The notes under the pieces: model-generated
Database searches by the model: none
Told to the model about the DNA's origin: nothing
What the model saw: only the letters and a program-made list of their open reading frames with translations
Position numbers and translations under genes: made by a program
Part shown: positions 14,301-26,700 of the stretch, piece by piece
Layout of the letters: each line of letters starts with the position of its first letter
Position numbering within the stretch: position 1 is the stretch's first letter
Assembly: GCA_031216445.1 (NCBI GenBank)
Contig: CM062215.1
Coordinates: 7,648,001 to 7,712,000 of the forward strand
Reading direction: 5' to 3'
Length of the DNA stretch: 64,000 nucleotides
Source of the DNA: Lateolabrax maculatus
Lineage: Eukaryota > Chordata > Actinopteri > Acropomatiformes > Lateolabracidae

Positions 14301-17161
14301 CTGTGTGCTCTTGTGTGTTTTGGAGCATGATCAGTGGATGCTGAGAAAAAAGATTTTTCCTTCTTTTTGATGCCACACATGACAACAAGGATAAACAGTT
14401 GTACAGGGTTGTTTGATTAATCTATTAATTGTTTAGACTACAAATGAGAATAATTCCCATCAAAATGTTGCTGACCAACAGCCCAAAATACAAAAATTTA
14501 CTATGATACAAAACAGAGAATGGCAGCAAATCCTCACATATGAGAGGCTGGAAACGGGATGAATCATTTTTACTTGATAAATTACAATTAAGTGATTCTG
14601 AAAATTGTTGACGATTATTTTCTTTAATGGACTAGCATAGCCTAGCATCTCATCTTATCAAAATTGATTATAAGCAGCAGAATAAATTCCCATACCAGCA
14701 GCCAATATCAAGGACTGCACATCAAAATAAAAGCCTACTGACAGTGTTCGATGTAACAGGAAAAATGAGCGGCTGTTTTATGGATTAAAAAAAGGAACGG
14801 TGCCAGAATGTATTTCCAGATGTAATTAATGGGCCCTAATTACAAGAACTAAAAACAATTGAAGGAGCCTCAGTGGATGAAGTTAGTGTAATCCTAATCT
14901 GTTTATGAAATTAGCTCCCTTTATCCCCTTCCCCCTAGGTCAATCCTAATGTGGAGCACATTTTTATTGACATTACTACTATATGGAAACTTGGCAAACA
15001 ATGAGTGCTATCTTGTTGGCGATGACTGTGGGGATTTGAAGAACGTGCCAGCAGTAATGTCTTTATGATAGAGGATCTATTTCAAGTGAAAACAACCGAT
15101 AATTTATCTTTGATCTCTCCTTCATCGTTGGTCGTTTTTCACTGCAAAGCAAGGAGATAATTATCCAATCTGAATCAAAGCAGCTATTAGTGTATCCCAA
15201 AGCATGGATCATAGGATTTCATACACACAAGAACAACGGTTCAGCCTACAATGAGAGGTTGCCATGTGAGCGACCCTGCTGAAAGGTATAATTTCACCAT
15301 GTAGCTATGGCTACACACCGGCGGCTGGCACGTGAATCACAGAGGTGCCTTGGTGCTTTCAAAGATCCTTTTCATAGACGGCTGCTCGGAGGCAATGCCC
15401 GCGATGAATGGATTTCTGCTCTGCTCCGAGTGGGTGGCTTAGACAGAAGGCACAGTGTGTGTCTGTGTGGGTGTTTGTGTGTTTGCGTGTGTCTGCCACC
15501 CTCTCAAAAAAGATAAAGGTCTGAAACCAGATGATGGCACAGCATTGTCATCACCCGGGCTCGACGCTTTTTAGCACCGTCATTGTCGTGTCGGTGGACC
15601 ACCTCACTGCTTCAACCGTAAGCACTCCTCTTTTTTGATGCAGTGCTGCCTTTTGACAAAGCTTACCTCATTTTATGTGCTTTGAATCCCCAAGGGTGGC
15701 AAGCTGCAGCCTGCACCCTTCATTGATGATCATTAGTATTAATCGCACACTCCAAATGTACTGTAATTGCTATGTATGGCCATCACTACACTACAGTTCT
15801 TGCAATTGGCCTTACCATGTTTTATTAAAGCAAAAATTACTTCTGCCACAAAGCAGATGTTGGATTTTCACCCTTACTTGGAGCTAATCAGGGAGACGTG
15901 ATGTGGGTGAAAGCTTTTTAACTGCTGTGCACAGTACCAATAAATTAACACCTCCCTGAGTTTAATGAATGCATCATACTTTGTGTGTGTGGGGGTGTTC
16001 GTTTTGATCAACATTGTTACTTGATGACAGCTGTGAATGCCTGGATGTCTTTCCCATGATAGGATTAGACCAGAATATAGCCTTGGACTACCTGACCTTA
16101 TATCTGGAGTCTGAACGCAGCTGAATTTCTTCTAAATGAACTGATCTCCTCTTTTGTGTGCAACCTGACACCCCCAAAGGATATCAGCCATTTTAATGTC
16201 CTTTAACCATATTTATAGCAAATCCATATCCTCTTTGCTATTAGGCACTGAGGTTTCCAGGAGTCTAAGTATGTAAAATACTATGTGAATGCCTGAACCC
16301 CTGCTAACCTCTGACTCATCAGCTCTTATTTCCACAGTAACTTATCTCCTCTAACTTTAATGTTTGGCATTTAGATATGACACCGCAACAAACAAGACAA
16401 ACCTCTTAGGTAGCATGTCATCATCCCTGCCTTAAACAGCATTGTAGATGGATGTAGTTCTTCATGTTCTTCATCAGTCCACACACACTGTATATGACCT
16501 TTTGAGGTAATTCAGTTCACTGGAAATAATGAATGTGTATATAACTGAATTCTGCACTCAATTATTTCCCCATTTTTAAATAGTGTTGGAATTTCGATTA
16601 CCATGAGAGCCCTAGTGAAGGTACTTTATTTATTTGCTTCTTCCACCTCCAAACTAGAAAAAAAGGAACACAGAAGACAAATCAAACTTAATTTATGCAA
16701 AGACCAGGCACAATGCCGTGCTAGATCATGAATACATCAGTGAAAAAAGACTCAAACAAAGTTTGACAGGATGAAAGGAGAAGGTTTTTACGAGTCCAAG
16801 GCCCGCACTTAGGGCGACAGCGCCTGTGCGTTATGAAACACTCTCCCAAGTAGCTTCACCACCATTTACCTCATCAGTTTAAATGCAGAATAATGATGAG
16901 CAATTGCAAAAAGCCTGTGTCACTCACAGGCTATAGATGAACTGAATATGAAGCAAAAGGGGAGGTAATGGCTTCACTCTAAGTCCACTTAACTGACAAA
17001 GTGAGTGGTGAAGGTCTGTGGCGGAGTGTGTTTGCCACTGGCATGTGCACGCCTCTTTATTTGTGTCCGTCTGTGTCTGTGATCTCTGTAGGGCGCGATG
17101 GCGATGCTGTGCTTCCCTGCAGACTCAGTTTGGGATGCCGTCCAGAGCACCAGCTCCCTCG

Positions 17162-17183
17162 CACACACACACACACACACACA
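17162..17183. repeat. (CA)n microsatellite
   Basis: A pure CA run of 11 units, within about 300 bases of CA-rich sequence. Confidence 0.95.
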
Positions 17184-18339
17184 GTCACACCCGCCTACAC
17201 ATTTTCTCCTGCACACACACATGTACTGTTACACCTGCCTACGCATTCTCTCTCGTGGATGCAGATACACAAGACACACATATACGTACACATACACACA
17301 CACCTTTTCCCAGTGTCGGTGGCGGTGCATACTGCATACGGCTCCAATTAGTTTTGACACCTCTGAGGTTTTCGGTCGCGGGATTCAGCGCTAACATTAT
17401 TCCTCTGGTCTGGACAGTGCGTAACAGAGCTGCGTGTGTGTGTTTGTGTGCTGCAGTGTGTTTATCTGTATGCATGTATGCCTGTGCCGGTGCGTGTGGG
17501 CGATTCTTGTTGTGATTGTGCGATTAAGTATGCATATGTGTGGGCAGGTGTGATTTTGTGCATGTGAACTGTGAAAGGGGGGTGGGGCTTTCTGTGGCTC
17601 ACCGCAGCTCTAACACCAGGGTGTGGAGGTCAGTCCCGTCTGCCTCGTGACTCTCGTCATTACAGAGCTGCTCCGGGGGGTCTGTGAATGTCGAACCCGT
17701 TATCTGACACTTGTGCTACGAGCGTATGTGTCTCATACGCAAAACACCTTAATTCATATCTTTGTGTGTTTATTAAATCTGAAAACAAAAATTACAAAGA
17801 AGCCCATAGTGTCTACAGACTTAATATCCTTTGTGGAGGCTTCAAATCAGTTGAAAGAAAAGTAATTGTAACAATACCAGTAGGGTGTTTGATGCTCTGT
17901 GGGGTGTCTTTAATATATGTCAGGAAGAAAAGGATAGCCAGGTTTTATTATTTTTTCCTTTGATGAGACTTGAAGATTATTGGTTTATTTACACTGGGAG
18001 CCAGGCTTATACCTTGAGCTGTGCTTGATTAAAAGTTCCTCTCTGCCTGCCCACCTAACGTGGAAAAACAGTGTGGCTATATAGACTTGAACAGGATGAG
18101 TAGCCACTTCAAATCCCTTGTAGCATGGTGAGTGACACAAAGGACTTTCAAGCCTTTGTGTTAACAGAAATAATCCATATCAGGCTTTTATTAATTTGCA
18201 TTAAGACCCATGGGATGTGTGCCAGTTATGTGCTTCACTAAGAAATAGTATAAGAATAAGAATAATGTATTATTTTTTTATTTTATCACATCAATAACAT
18301 AACCATCAATATTAATATTGTGAATATCTTAGGGATAAT

Positions 18340-18383
18340 GTTTTGTGCTCTATATATATATATATATATACACAGCACAAAAC
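18340..18383. repeat. (TA)n tract inside a perfect 10-bp inverted repeat
   Basis: GTTTTGTGCT at 18340-18349 and its exact complement AGCACAAAAC at 18374-18383 flank a TA run (18350-18371). Together they can form a long cruciform or hairpin. Confidence 0.9.
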
Positions 18384-18444
18384 AAGGACCACGTAGAGCC
18401 ATTGGTAGTAGTTTCAGCTATTAAATGAGCTAATATAGCATAAC

Positions 18445-18550
18445 TAGGCAAGTCAAGATTATTTCTATAGCACCTGTCAAACACAGGCTTTCAAAGTGTT
18501 TTATATAAGTCAAAGTAATAAAACAAAACAAAACATTATCGATGGCTCTG
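18445..18550. mobile_element. Fragment of a common teleost dispersed repeat
   Basis: TTTCTATAGCACCTGTCAA, followed by a diverged TCAAAGTGTTTTATATAA stretch and an AAAACAAAAC tail, resembles the very frequent fish repeat with a TATAGCACCTTTCA core and CAAAGTGCTTTAC. The A-rich tail suggests retrotransposition. The family was not assigned. Confidence 0.6.
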
Positions 18551-20155
18551 TTCCATTAAGTTTCCTAGTAAGCCCCGCCAGTCAGACGGCACGCACAATA
18601 CCAAGACCCTTGAACTGACACATCTACATTGAATGCAGTCGTTTTTAATGTTAATAATTCCACCTGTGCGTTTCCTGTTTTGACAGGAAAATTGGTCAGC
18701 ACACATTTAAGATCATCAGAAAGCAAAGTAGAACGAAGCATTGTGTTAGCTAAATACAGCTTCACCGTGTTTGGTTCTGACCCAATGCAGTACGAGCTGA
18801 CTGCTTTCTATTTAATAACAAGTTGTTTGTTCCTTTTTAAAATATCAGGATATTGATATACTATTACTACATCCTCCAGCTCTACCTGAGCCTGGCTCCT
18901 CTGGTTCATTGGCAGTTGGTCAAATCAATGACTCTGTCTACTGACTTGTTGTAATTTTGTGCGTTTTATTCCGTACTTAAATTGGTGTTTGAGTGCAGCA
19001 CTTGAGTAATTAAGCTGAGTCATAGCTCATCACTGCGTTGGATACTAGGCAGAGCTGTCATATTTTCTTATGAGAGGAAATTAGAGAAATAATTGAACCG
19101 CATTGCTAATCAGGCCACTGTGTTGTGACTGCCGTGTCATGGAGTTAAGGGGTGTTTGGACCTCCTTGTGATTCTAATTTAGCTCCACTTTCCTCTGCCC
19201 CCCTTCACATTCACCCAGACATGCCATGTCATGCCGGCCATGTCACGTTGCCTTCTTGGCCTTTCCCTGTTATCTCCCCTTTCCCCTCTGTACTAATTCA
19301 TATCACTCCAGTCTGCCCACATCTTTTCCACCGCTCCTCTCATCACTTTTACTTTCCATCCTCTCCGCAGCTCCAGTCTCTTTCCCCACCACTGTATTCC
19401 ACCTTTCACTAAGTTGCTCCCTCCTGACCTCTCTCCTCTCTTCCACCCACTCTCCTAGCTATAAGCACTGCAATGAGGATCCATATTGGATTATTGTGTT
19501 TGCCATCAGCCTCTGGGTTGACAGTGTAATTGCCTTTATCCACCAGGGCCTCCGTAAGCCTGACCCTGCCAACCTCGCATTTGCATTTCCACAGAGAATA
19601 CTGGATGCCCTGACCATCAAAAACCTACAGAGATTTAGTCGTGATGGTTAGATAGCTAGAATCAGAACTAGAGCCCCAGCTTTTGTCCACCATGTCCATG
19701 TCTGCGCTGATTACTGGCTAATCAGTGTGTCCAGGATGCAGGCAGGACCCACACCTGCGAGAGTTAACAAGATAGTAAAGTCAGAAACAAATCATCTTTC
19801 ATAACAATGTTTCTACTCAGAGCCAAGAGCTACCTGCTGCCCCCACTGGAGAAGCACAAACATTCGTCTATGCTTCACACTCTCCAAGTATGAATATGTA
19901 TGCTGCCTTCAAGCGCTTGATGTTTTGGAGTCTGTATCAAAATCAGTGCCCACATATCTGCCACGTCCTCAGGCAGACACAAAACCTGTTCATTGTCAGG
20001 TTTATTATCAAAAGATAGCTGCTTTTCTGTTCATTTTGTTGATCAGAGACTTGAAGATTTCAGACAAGACTGTTAATGACCTTGTTTGTCTCTCTCGCTC
20101 TCTCTCCCTCTCTCCCACCTCCCCGTCTCTCTTCCATCATTGCTTTCCTGCTCAG

Positions 20156-20320
20156 GGCCGTTGCACGCGAGAGAACTGCAAATACCTCCACCCGCCGGCT
20201 CACCTGAAGACCCAGCTGGAGATCAACGGGCGAAATAACCTGATCCAGCAGAAGACAGCGGCCGCCATGTTGGCTCAACAGATGCAGTTCATGATCCCTG
20301 GCACCACCATGCAACCTGTG
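20156..20320 (+). CDS. mbnl2: mbnl2 exon: zinc finger 2 and start of linker
   Basis: This exon has 165 nt (55 codons) in phase 0. It begins GRCTRENCKYLHPPAHLKTQ: the second, third and fourth ligands (Cys, Cys, His) of the second CCCH finger, whose first Cys lies on the preceding exon outside the window. LEINGRNNLIQQK and TAAAMLAQQMQFM follow, opening the inter-finger linker. The acceptor CTCAG at 20151-20155 sits behind a long CT-rich tract (about 20085-20155). The donor is GTCAGT at 20321. Confidence 0.95.
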
Positions 20321-23300
20321 GTCAGTGCTGGCCTCGCTGCTGTGGGAATTGACTGGCAATGCAGTGTGACTCACTATGAAAATAGCTCTGTTGTTGTGTT
20401 ATGCTATAAAAACGTTTAGTCTGTTAAAACATCTTTACATATCAAGTTACAACTATTCAAGTAAATTCAACATTTTGCAATATCACATATTTTATGTTTT
20501 ATGTCTTACTTGCGCAACATCATGTTTTCATTTAATTGGTTTACTAAAAAGTTGGAGCAAAATGTTTCCTATCGTTGTGACTGTTACCCTTCATGCCAAT
20601 ATAAATTTCTTTTAGTGTCATGCTCTTGGCACCAGCTTTAACTGACAAGTGGGGAATGACTCACTGAGAAAATATGAGAACAGTACAGCACTTTGAAACA
20701 GACTTGTTTTAGATACTTTTATCTTTTCTCTCAGATTATCCTGTTTTCAGATTACATCTCAGGCTAGTAAGATCAGGAATTTGTTCTCACAATAGTTATT
20801 GAGATGCCCTTGAGCAAAGCACAAATCTCCCCAAACACTCTCTGGGAATTGCTCGACAGTCAGCGGTAGACTGTTGTTGCATTGGGCAGCTGCCAGGTGT
20901 GAACGTGTTTTAACTGCATCGATGTAAGGCTGGGTGTAGCTGAAAAAGAACATGCTGGCTCAGCAAAATCTTCCCGGGATACATAGAGGTTAAAAAAAAC
21001 TCCAGCTCTTCTCTTGTTTTTACCCTCGCTTCCCTCTCCACTTTTTCTCTGAAACCTATTCCTCTCTGTTCCCCAGCTCCCTCTCTACCTGTCACACCCT
21101 CTCTCCCACCTCACCTCTCATCTTTCTCACCACTCTGCACAGCTGCGCCCTCCGTTAATTTGTCTCTTGTGTCTCTTTCCTCTAACTTCTCTCCCTCTCC
21201 ATTTCTATAGCCTATTTCTGCCTTTCACCCTCCACTTCCCACTGTCCCTCCCAGCATCCATCATTTTACATCTTTGCCGTTCAACCATTTCTCTCATAAA
21301 ATAAAATAGCTAAAACAAGAAAAGAGAAGCAGACATCTTAAAGAGCAGTTATGACAACAAAGAGGAACTATTCAAATAAGTATTGGTAAACTGTCTTTCC
21401 TCTTCATCTACAGCAGACGTTTCCAGTCAGCCAGGGCCTGGGTTCTAGCGCAGGTTTGAGCTACGCACCCTACCTGACTCCCATGTCCCACAGCATGGGC
21501 CTGGTGCCCACAGACATCCTGCCCAGCAGCCCCGTTATCGTCCCCGGCAGCCCACCTGTCTCCGTGACCGGCGGCTCTTCCTCCAACCAGAAACTGCTGC
21601 GTACCGACAAGCTGGAGGTGACCCACCCAATCACAGTCCTCCCTCTCAAGCATGACAGCTCATCATAACTAATGTTCTCTTTAAGTTTTGAAGTATAATT
21701 ATGAGATGAAATAGATGAACGTGGTGCTAGTGAGTATAATTTATAGGTCCAGAGCATTTAAAGCAAAACCTCTGGGTATTATGGTTTTAGTGCAGTAGTC
21801 ACAATTACATGTATAACGTCTGAAAAGATTCTCTACATACTGTGCAGTGAATACTGGAAAAAAAACAATATAAAATACTGACTACCTCTCTCGTTACCAT
21901 GGGTGTTGGCATAGCAACAAATAAAATACAGCTATATGGGAACTCTTAGCAGCACTAAAACACATGTTTACCTTTAATTTAACTTGGAATGCTACTTGTT
22001 GTATAAATTGCCCTTGACAAGGACAGGAAAGGATAATCAAGTTTTAAGCAATCTATATTCCATCCTAAAGAAGTAATTAATTTCTTGAATAAATAAATTA
22101 AGTTGCCCTTTAATAAACCCAAATCAGCAATTCAAACACATAAAAATTCAGATATTTACAGAAACCTGAAATTGTTTTGTTCAATAATAAGTTATATAAT
22201 GAGTAGCATAATGAGTAGCAAAATGTAGTTGTTTATACCACCAGGTTTCGTGTGTACCTGTGGTTTCTGTTCTAATAAGTAACTAAAAGGGTCACACAAT
22301 TTTATTTTTAGGAAAGATATATCAAGAAATTTTTATCTAAACAACACAGTCTCCTTACTTGATAGTTCTTTACTTCTGCATTATTCTTAAGCATAAGTTA
22401 AGAAACATGTAATTGTGTTACCCCTTACAGAAAATAATTAAGTCTTGTATCAAAAACATGGTTTAAAAAAAGAGATAGTGTGAGATTACAGTGATTTATA
22501 AATTTGCTCAAAACAAACTGGTACTTGCTAGACAGCCACAGTTAGACTGGGACAATTACATCTACTTCAGCCATCTCACTCTGCCCCCTGGCAAACAACT
22601 CTATGAGAATAGCTTGCTGATTGTGAAAGAATGTTTAAAGGGGAGTTTTTTTTCCCACTACATTTATAAAGATAAACAATAATCTCCTTAAGACCTGGAG
22701 GTGATGCGTAGGTGTGTGCCTGTATGTGTTTTTCTTTGGGAGTGCTATCACTTAGCAACTGAATGAAGTTGGCTCTAATGAAACAATATCCCTCTGAGAC
22801 ACGTATACACTCCCACACAAAGCCAGGATGTGTGCACACGTGTGTGTGTGCGTGCAAAAGTGTTTTGCATGTGCACATGTATTCCATGTGCATTTCAGAA
22901 AACATTCTGCGTGTATGTGTGTGTGTGTACGCTCTGTGTGTCTCAGTCTCAGAGTGCAAGTCAAAAGCAGATCCCCCTCTGATTATGCCCAGGCATCTGA
23001 ACAGTTAGACACTGACTGGTTCAGTGATTCCACAATCATTTGGGTTAGCACACATTGTAGCTTAGTTAGATGGTGTTAGGGCCTTTTGACACAGAGTTTA
23101 ACACTTTTTTAATATCATATAGTTTGCTTTTTGATATGTACATAGGAGGGTTCTTCACTGTATTTTAACAACCTCCATTGTAAATATGTTTGGTTTTTTT
23201 GGTACAGAAATATCAGACTTGATATTTCGATATGTGAAAAGTTAGCCCCACCATTATATATTTATCAGCAAATCTTTTCAAAGTACTTGAAGTAATGACA

Positions 23301-23750
23301 GTATGTGTGTCTCTGTGTGTATTTCTTTATTTTCTCTTTTTGCATGCATATCTGTCCATATCTGTGTGTGTGTGTGTGTGTGTCTGTTTGTGTGTCTGTT
23401 CGTCCGCCTGACTCTCCTGCTCCCAGGTTTGCCGCGAGTTCCAGCGGGGCAACTGTGCCCGCGGGGAGACTGACTGCCGCTTCGCTCACCCGAGCGACAG
23501 CCCCATGATCGACACCAGCGACAACACGGTCACCGTCTGCATGGACTACATCAAGAGCCGCTGCTCCCGCGAGAAGTGCAAGTACTTCCACCCCCCTGCC
23601 CACCTGCAGGCCAAGATTAAGGCCGCCCAACACCAGGCCAACCAGACAGCTGTGGCTGCACAAGCCGCTGCCACAGCTGCAGCCATGGTGAGAGCACAGC
23701 ACTACAGCCTACCTACTGTACCCTGTGCTTATACCATGGTAGAGCAAGAA

Positions 23751-23794
<44 letters not shown>

Positions 23795-26700
23795 TCTTGT
23801 CCTTGTAGTAAACAAACTAATATCACAAGGTTTCTGATTGTTTAGAGTACTTATAGAGCAGGAGTTTGTAAGGCCTGGGTGGGACAATAAGGCTATTTTA
23901 TAGCATCTATACTGTATATAGTATACCTTGAACTTTCCAATAAGAGCTTAGCCTTTCATTATAATATCGGGAGGCTTTTATAGGGCACCAAATAAACAAG
24001 TTGTTGTTGGAGGTTTTATGGTTGCGGAAGAGCAAGTAAACACAATATATACAGTATTATTCACACTCAAAATAACATTCATATTAGTACAGGGGTTCTG
24101 GTACACAGCTGCTGTGGCAAGGTACTGCTACCTGACTTTATAGAAAGCACAGATTGTTTTAATTGGAAATCAAGAAAACATACTGTAACTGCGTAACTTT
24201 GTACCAATTAAAATACACATCGCTGCTCATTGGCTCAGTGAATACACATAACATTATTACAAATCATCCTGGTTAACGCAATATGTATACACATGTTGTT
24301 GACGATGACACCCACAGTAACATATAATGTGGAGCACTGCTTTATTGCTGTATAAAACATACCCACCTCTGCTGGTTTATTCTAGTGGACTCCAGTGTAC
24401 AATTCACTAACAATAGTCATCCAAAAGTGAGGCTGTTGTATACAATAAACAGGGTTTAGTGAGACATAAAACGCATCAGTATAATGCCGCAAGAACAATT
24501 TGTTATTATCTCACCGCAGTCTGCTTTTATTTTCCAATGCCCTTGGTTCATACAGAGACAATGTGCTGGCTCACCCCCCATCCCACCTCCCCGCTGCTCT
24601 CAATGATAAGTGCGGCTCTCTGCAGATCAGTGCAAATTGAATCAGGGATGGATGAGGATGTAGCCTCACGGGTGTGGGTTTACTCTCCTCTGCCTTTAGT
24701 TGGAAAAGTCCCCCAACAGGCTGAGGAAGAGACAAACAGTAAGATAGACAGACATATTGAAGTGCAGGCAGACAGAAAGGTTTGGCAAGGTCTTGGCTGT
24801 GCCCCACCCTCCCCCAAGCTCTGAGTGGCTTCTTTTGAATGGTCCTTTGGCTGCTGCACTCGCACACCTTGTACTGCGCCAGTGTGCTGACTGACTTTTT
24901 TCCACCATGGCATGGGCATGCTTTACGCCTTGCACATACCTCTCTCATTGGCTGGCTCCATTGCTGCTTGCTCTCCCTGTCCTTCCTCCGTTAAGTCCAC
25001 AGTGTGGACGATAAGGCGACCGTGACCTCAGGTTAGTTTTGTTCGTGCACACTGTAGCAGCTGCATGCAGAAACATGCAGAAATAAAAGAGAGCCTGAGA
25101 CCTATAACCTCATGTTCACAGCACTGTTTTCTTAAAGGTGCACCAATTACCTTAGCTCAACAGCTTTCCCATCAGGTTCCCAGTGCTTCGTCAAAGAAGA
25201 AGATTTCGTTAATTTTCCTAGTGCATTCTACTTACAGTCCTATGCTTCATACTGCTCCTGTGTTCCTCATACGCCCCAGTTTATCAACTTTATGACCCGA
25301 TTCCCAATTTCCCATCAGCAGTTACAAGCTGTGCTAGAGGTGAGCAGGGTTAACCTTAGGACAATGAGTTGTTTAGTCAGCACCTTTGATCCAATTTTCT
25401 TTGAGCCCTTAGTCTAAGATGAAGCACTTTTTATTGAAGCAGAGACCCATAAAACCTGTATTGCTGCACTGCTGCAAATAGGTAATATCATTATCCATAA
25501 TTCACTTTTTTTTAATCTGAAGCAAATAGGCTAAAGTGTATGGTAGATAAGGTTACACATTAACTGATACAGTTACAGTAAGAAGATCGTATTATTAAGG
25601 TTATGTTGTTTTACTGTGCCACATTATGTGTTGCTTGCCATGCTGTGATCCTCTTCCTCATTGCAAGTCGAATGCAGTCATCTTTGCCTTTCATGTCACT
25701 TTGATAGACCATTTTCCATTTTAACTAACCACAGTGTTTAAGTCTGTTAACACTGCAGTGCATCAGCAATGCATTGTCGCTCTTCAATAGGATACATATT
25801 GTTATATACTATTAGAAAATCCACATACATGAAGCAAGAGGCTTGTGCATGGACCCCTTAAGTGCTGTGCTCATCACTCCCATGTCATCTTTTTTTCTTC
25901 TCAGCAGTGACATCAAATGTAAGGACGTTTTTAATAAATTAACAAAAGCAATAACTTGAAATAAAACAATATATTATTACCTCGTTAGGTAGGCTTCATA
26001 CTAATATTAGATTTGTAAACACTAAATTGCTTCTAGAGTTAAAGATATTTGTTGTATCTTGGAGGAAGGTAAGAATAAACAGAGCTCCACATTCTGTGAT
26101 TGAACTATAACTTTGCCTCACATTGTGTCACCTCCCCGAGTTCATTGATCACACTAACAAGCCACATGCGCTCATGATGCAGATTTAGTTTGAGGATTTG
26201 TCACTTATTTCAAGCACTAGACCTAAATCGACACCACTACAGAAAAGGATGTGATTGTAAAGCTACTTTTTGTTAGGATTGTTAGGACTACGTAGTGTAG
26301 CTGCCACACGGGTGACAGAACGTCAACAGCCTCTCGCTAGTGATAGTGTTTATCTGTAGTTTGAAATCTGCCCACACAAAGGTGTCCAGTTCTTGCTGCC
26401 AGTTGTGAGGGCAGAGTCCAATCATTTGAGGGGCTTTGACCAGAGTTCCCTCACATCCCAATCTGTTTTGGGTGTTTAAGACATTTCCCAGGGCCAAAAC
26501 CACCTCACATCATCAAATAGACTCCAGGAGCACTGTAAATATTGTGTGTGTAGGACTGTAGTACTTCTTTGAAAACTGTAGAGAACCTGTGTTCAGCTCT
26601 CACATAAAGTGTCAGCCCAGTATTTATAGACTGAATCAGTTGTGTTTATCGTACTGCATTTTCTTCTTCCGTAGATATTTAAAAAGTTGATTTACTTGTT

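Larger units (their letters stand above)
1..20155 (+). other. mbnl2: Probable long mbnl2 intron upstream of zinc finger 2 exon; no coding exon found
   Basis: No open frame in these 20 kb resembles a known protein, and none encodes the first muscleblind CCCH finger (the WLTLEVCR-type motif). The next exon at 20156 starts in phase 0 inside zinc finger 2, so the start codon and finger 1 must lie upstream. In vertebrates the intron between these two coding exons is very long. I therefore infer, without direct proof, that this whole stretch is intronic. It is AT-rich, with microsatellites at about 6741-6781, 10161-10184, 11355-11398 and 17162-17183, a TA tract at 18350-18371 and a dispersed repeat near 18445-18550. 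Several repeat-free blocks rich in TAAT-type sites (for example 6840-6905, 13190-13290, 14790-14935, 15090-15190) could be conserved non-coding elements. The open frames here look like chance. Confidence 0.6.

Noticed and set aside
17001..17515. Group of overlapping frames on the + strand considered as the missing first mbnl2 exon
   Set aside because: They are driven by CA and TG repeats and contain no CCCH motif or WLTLEVCR-type sequence.
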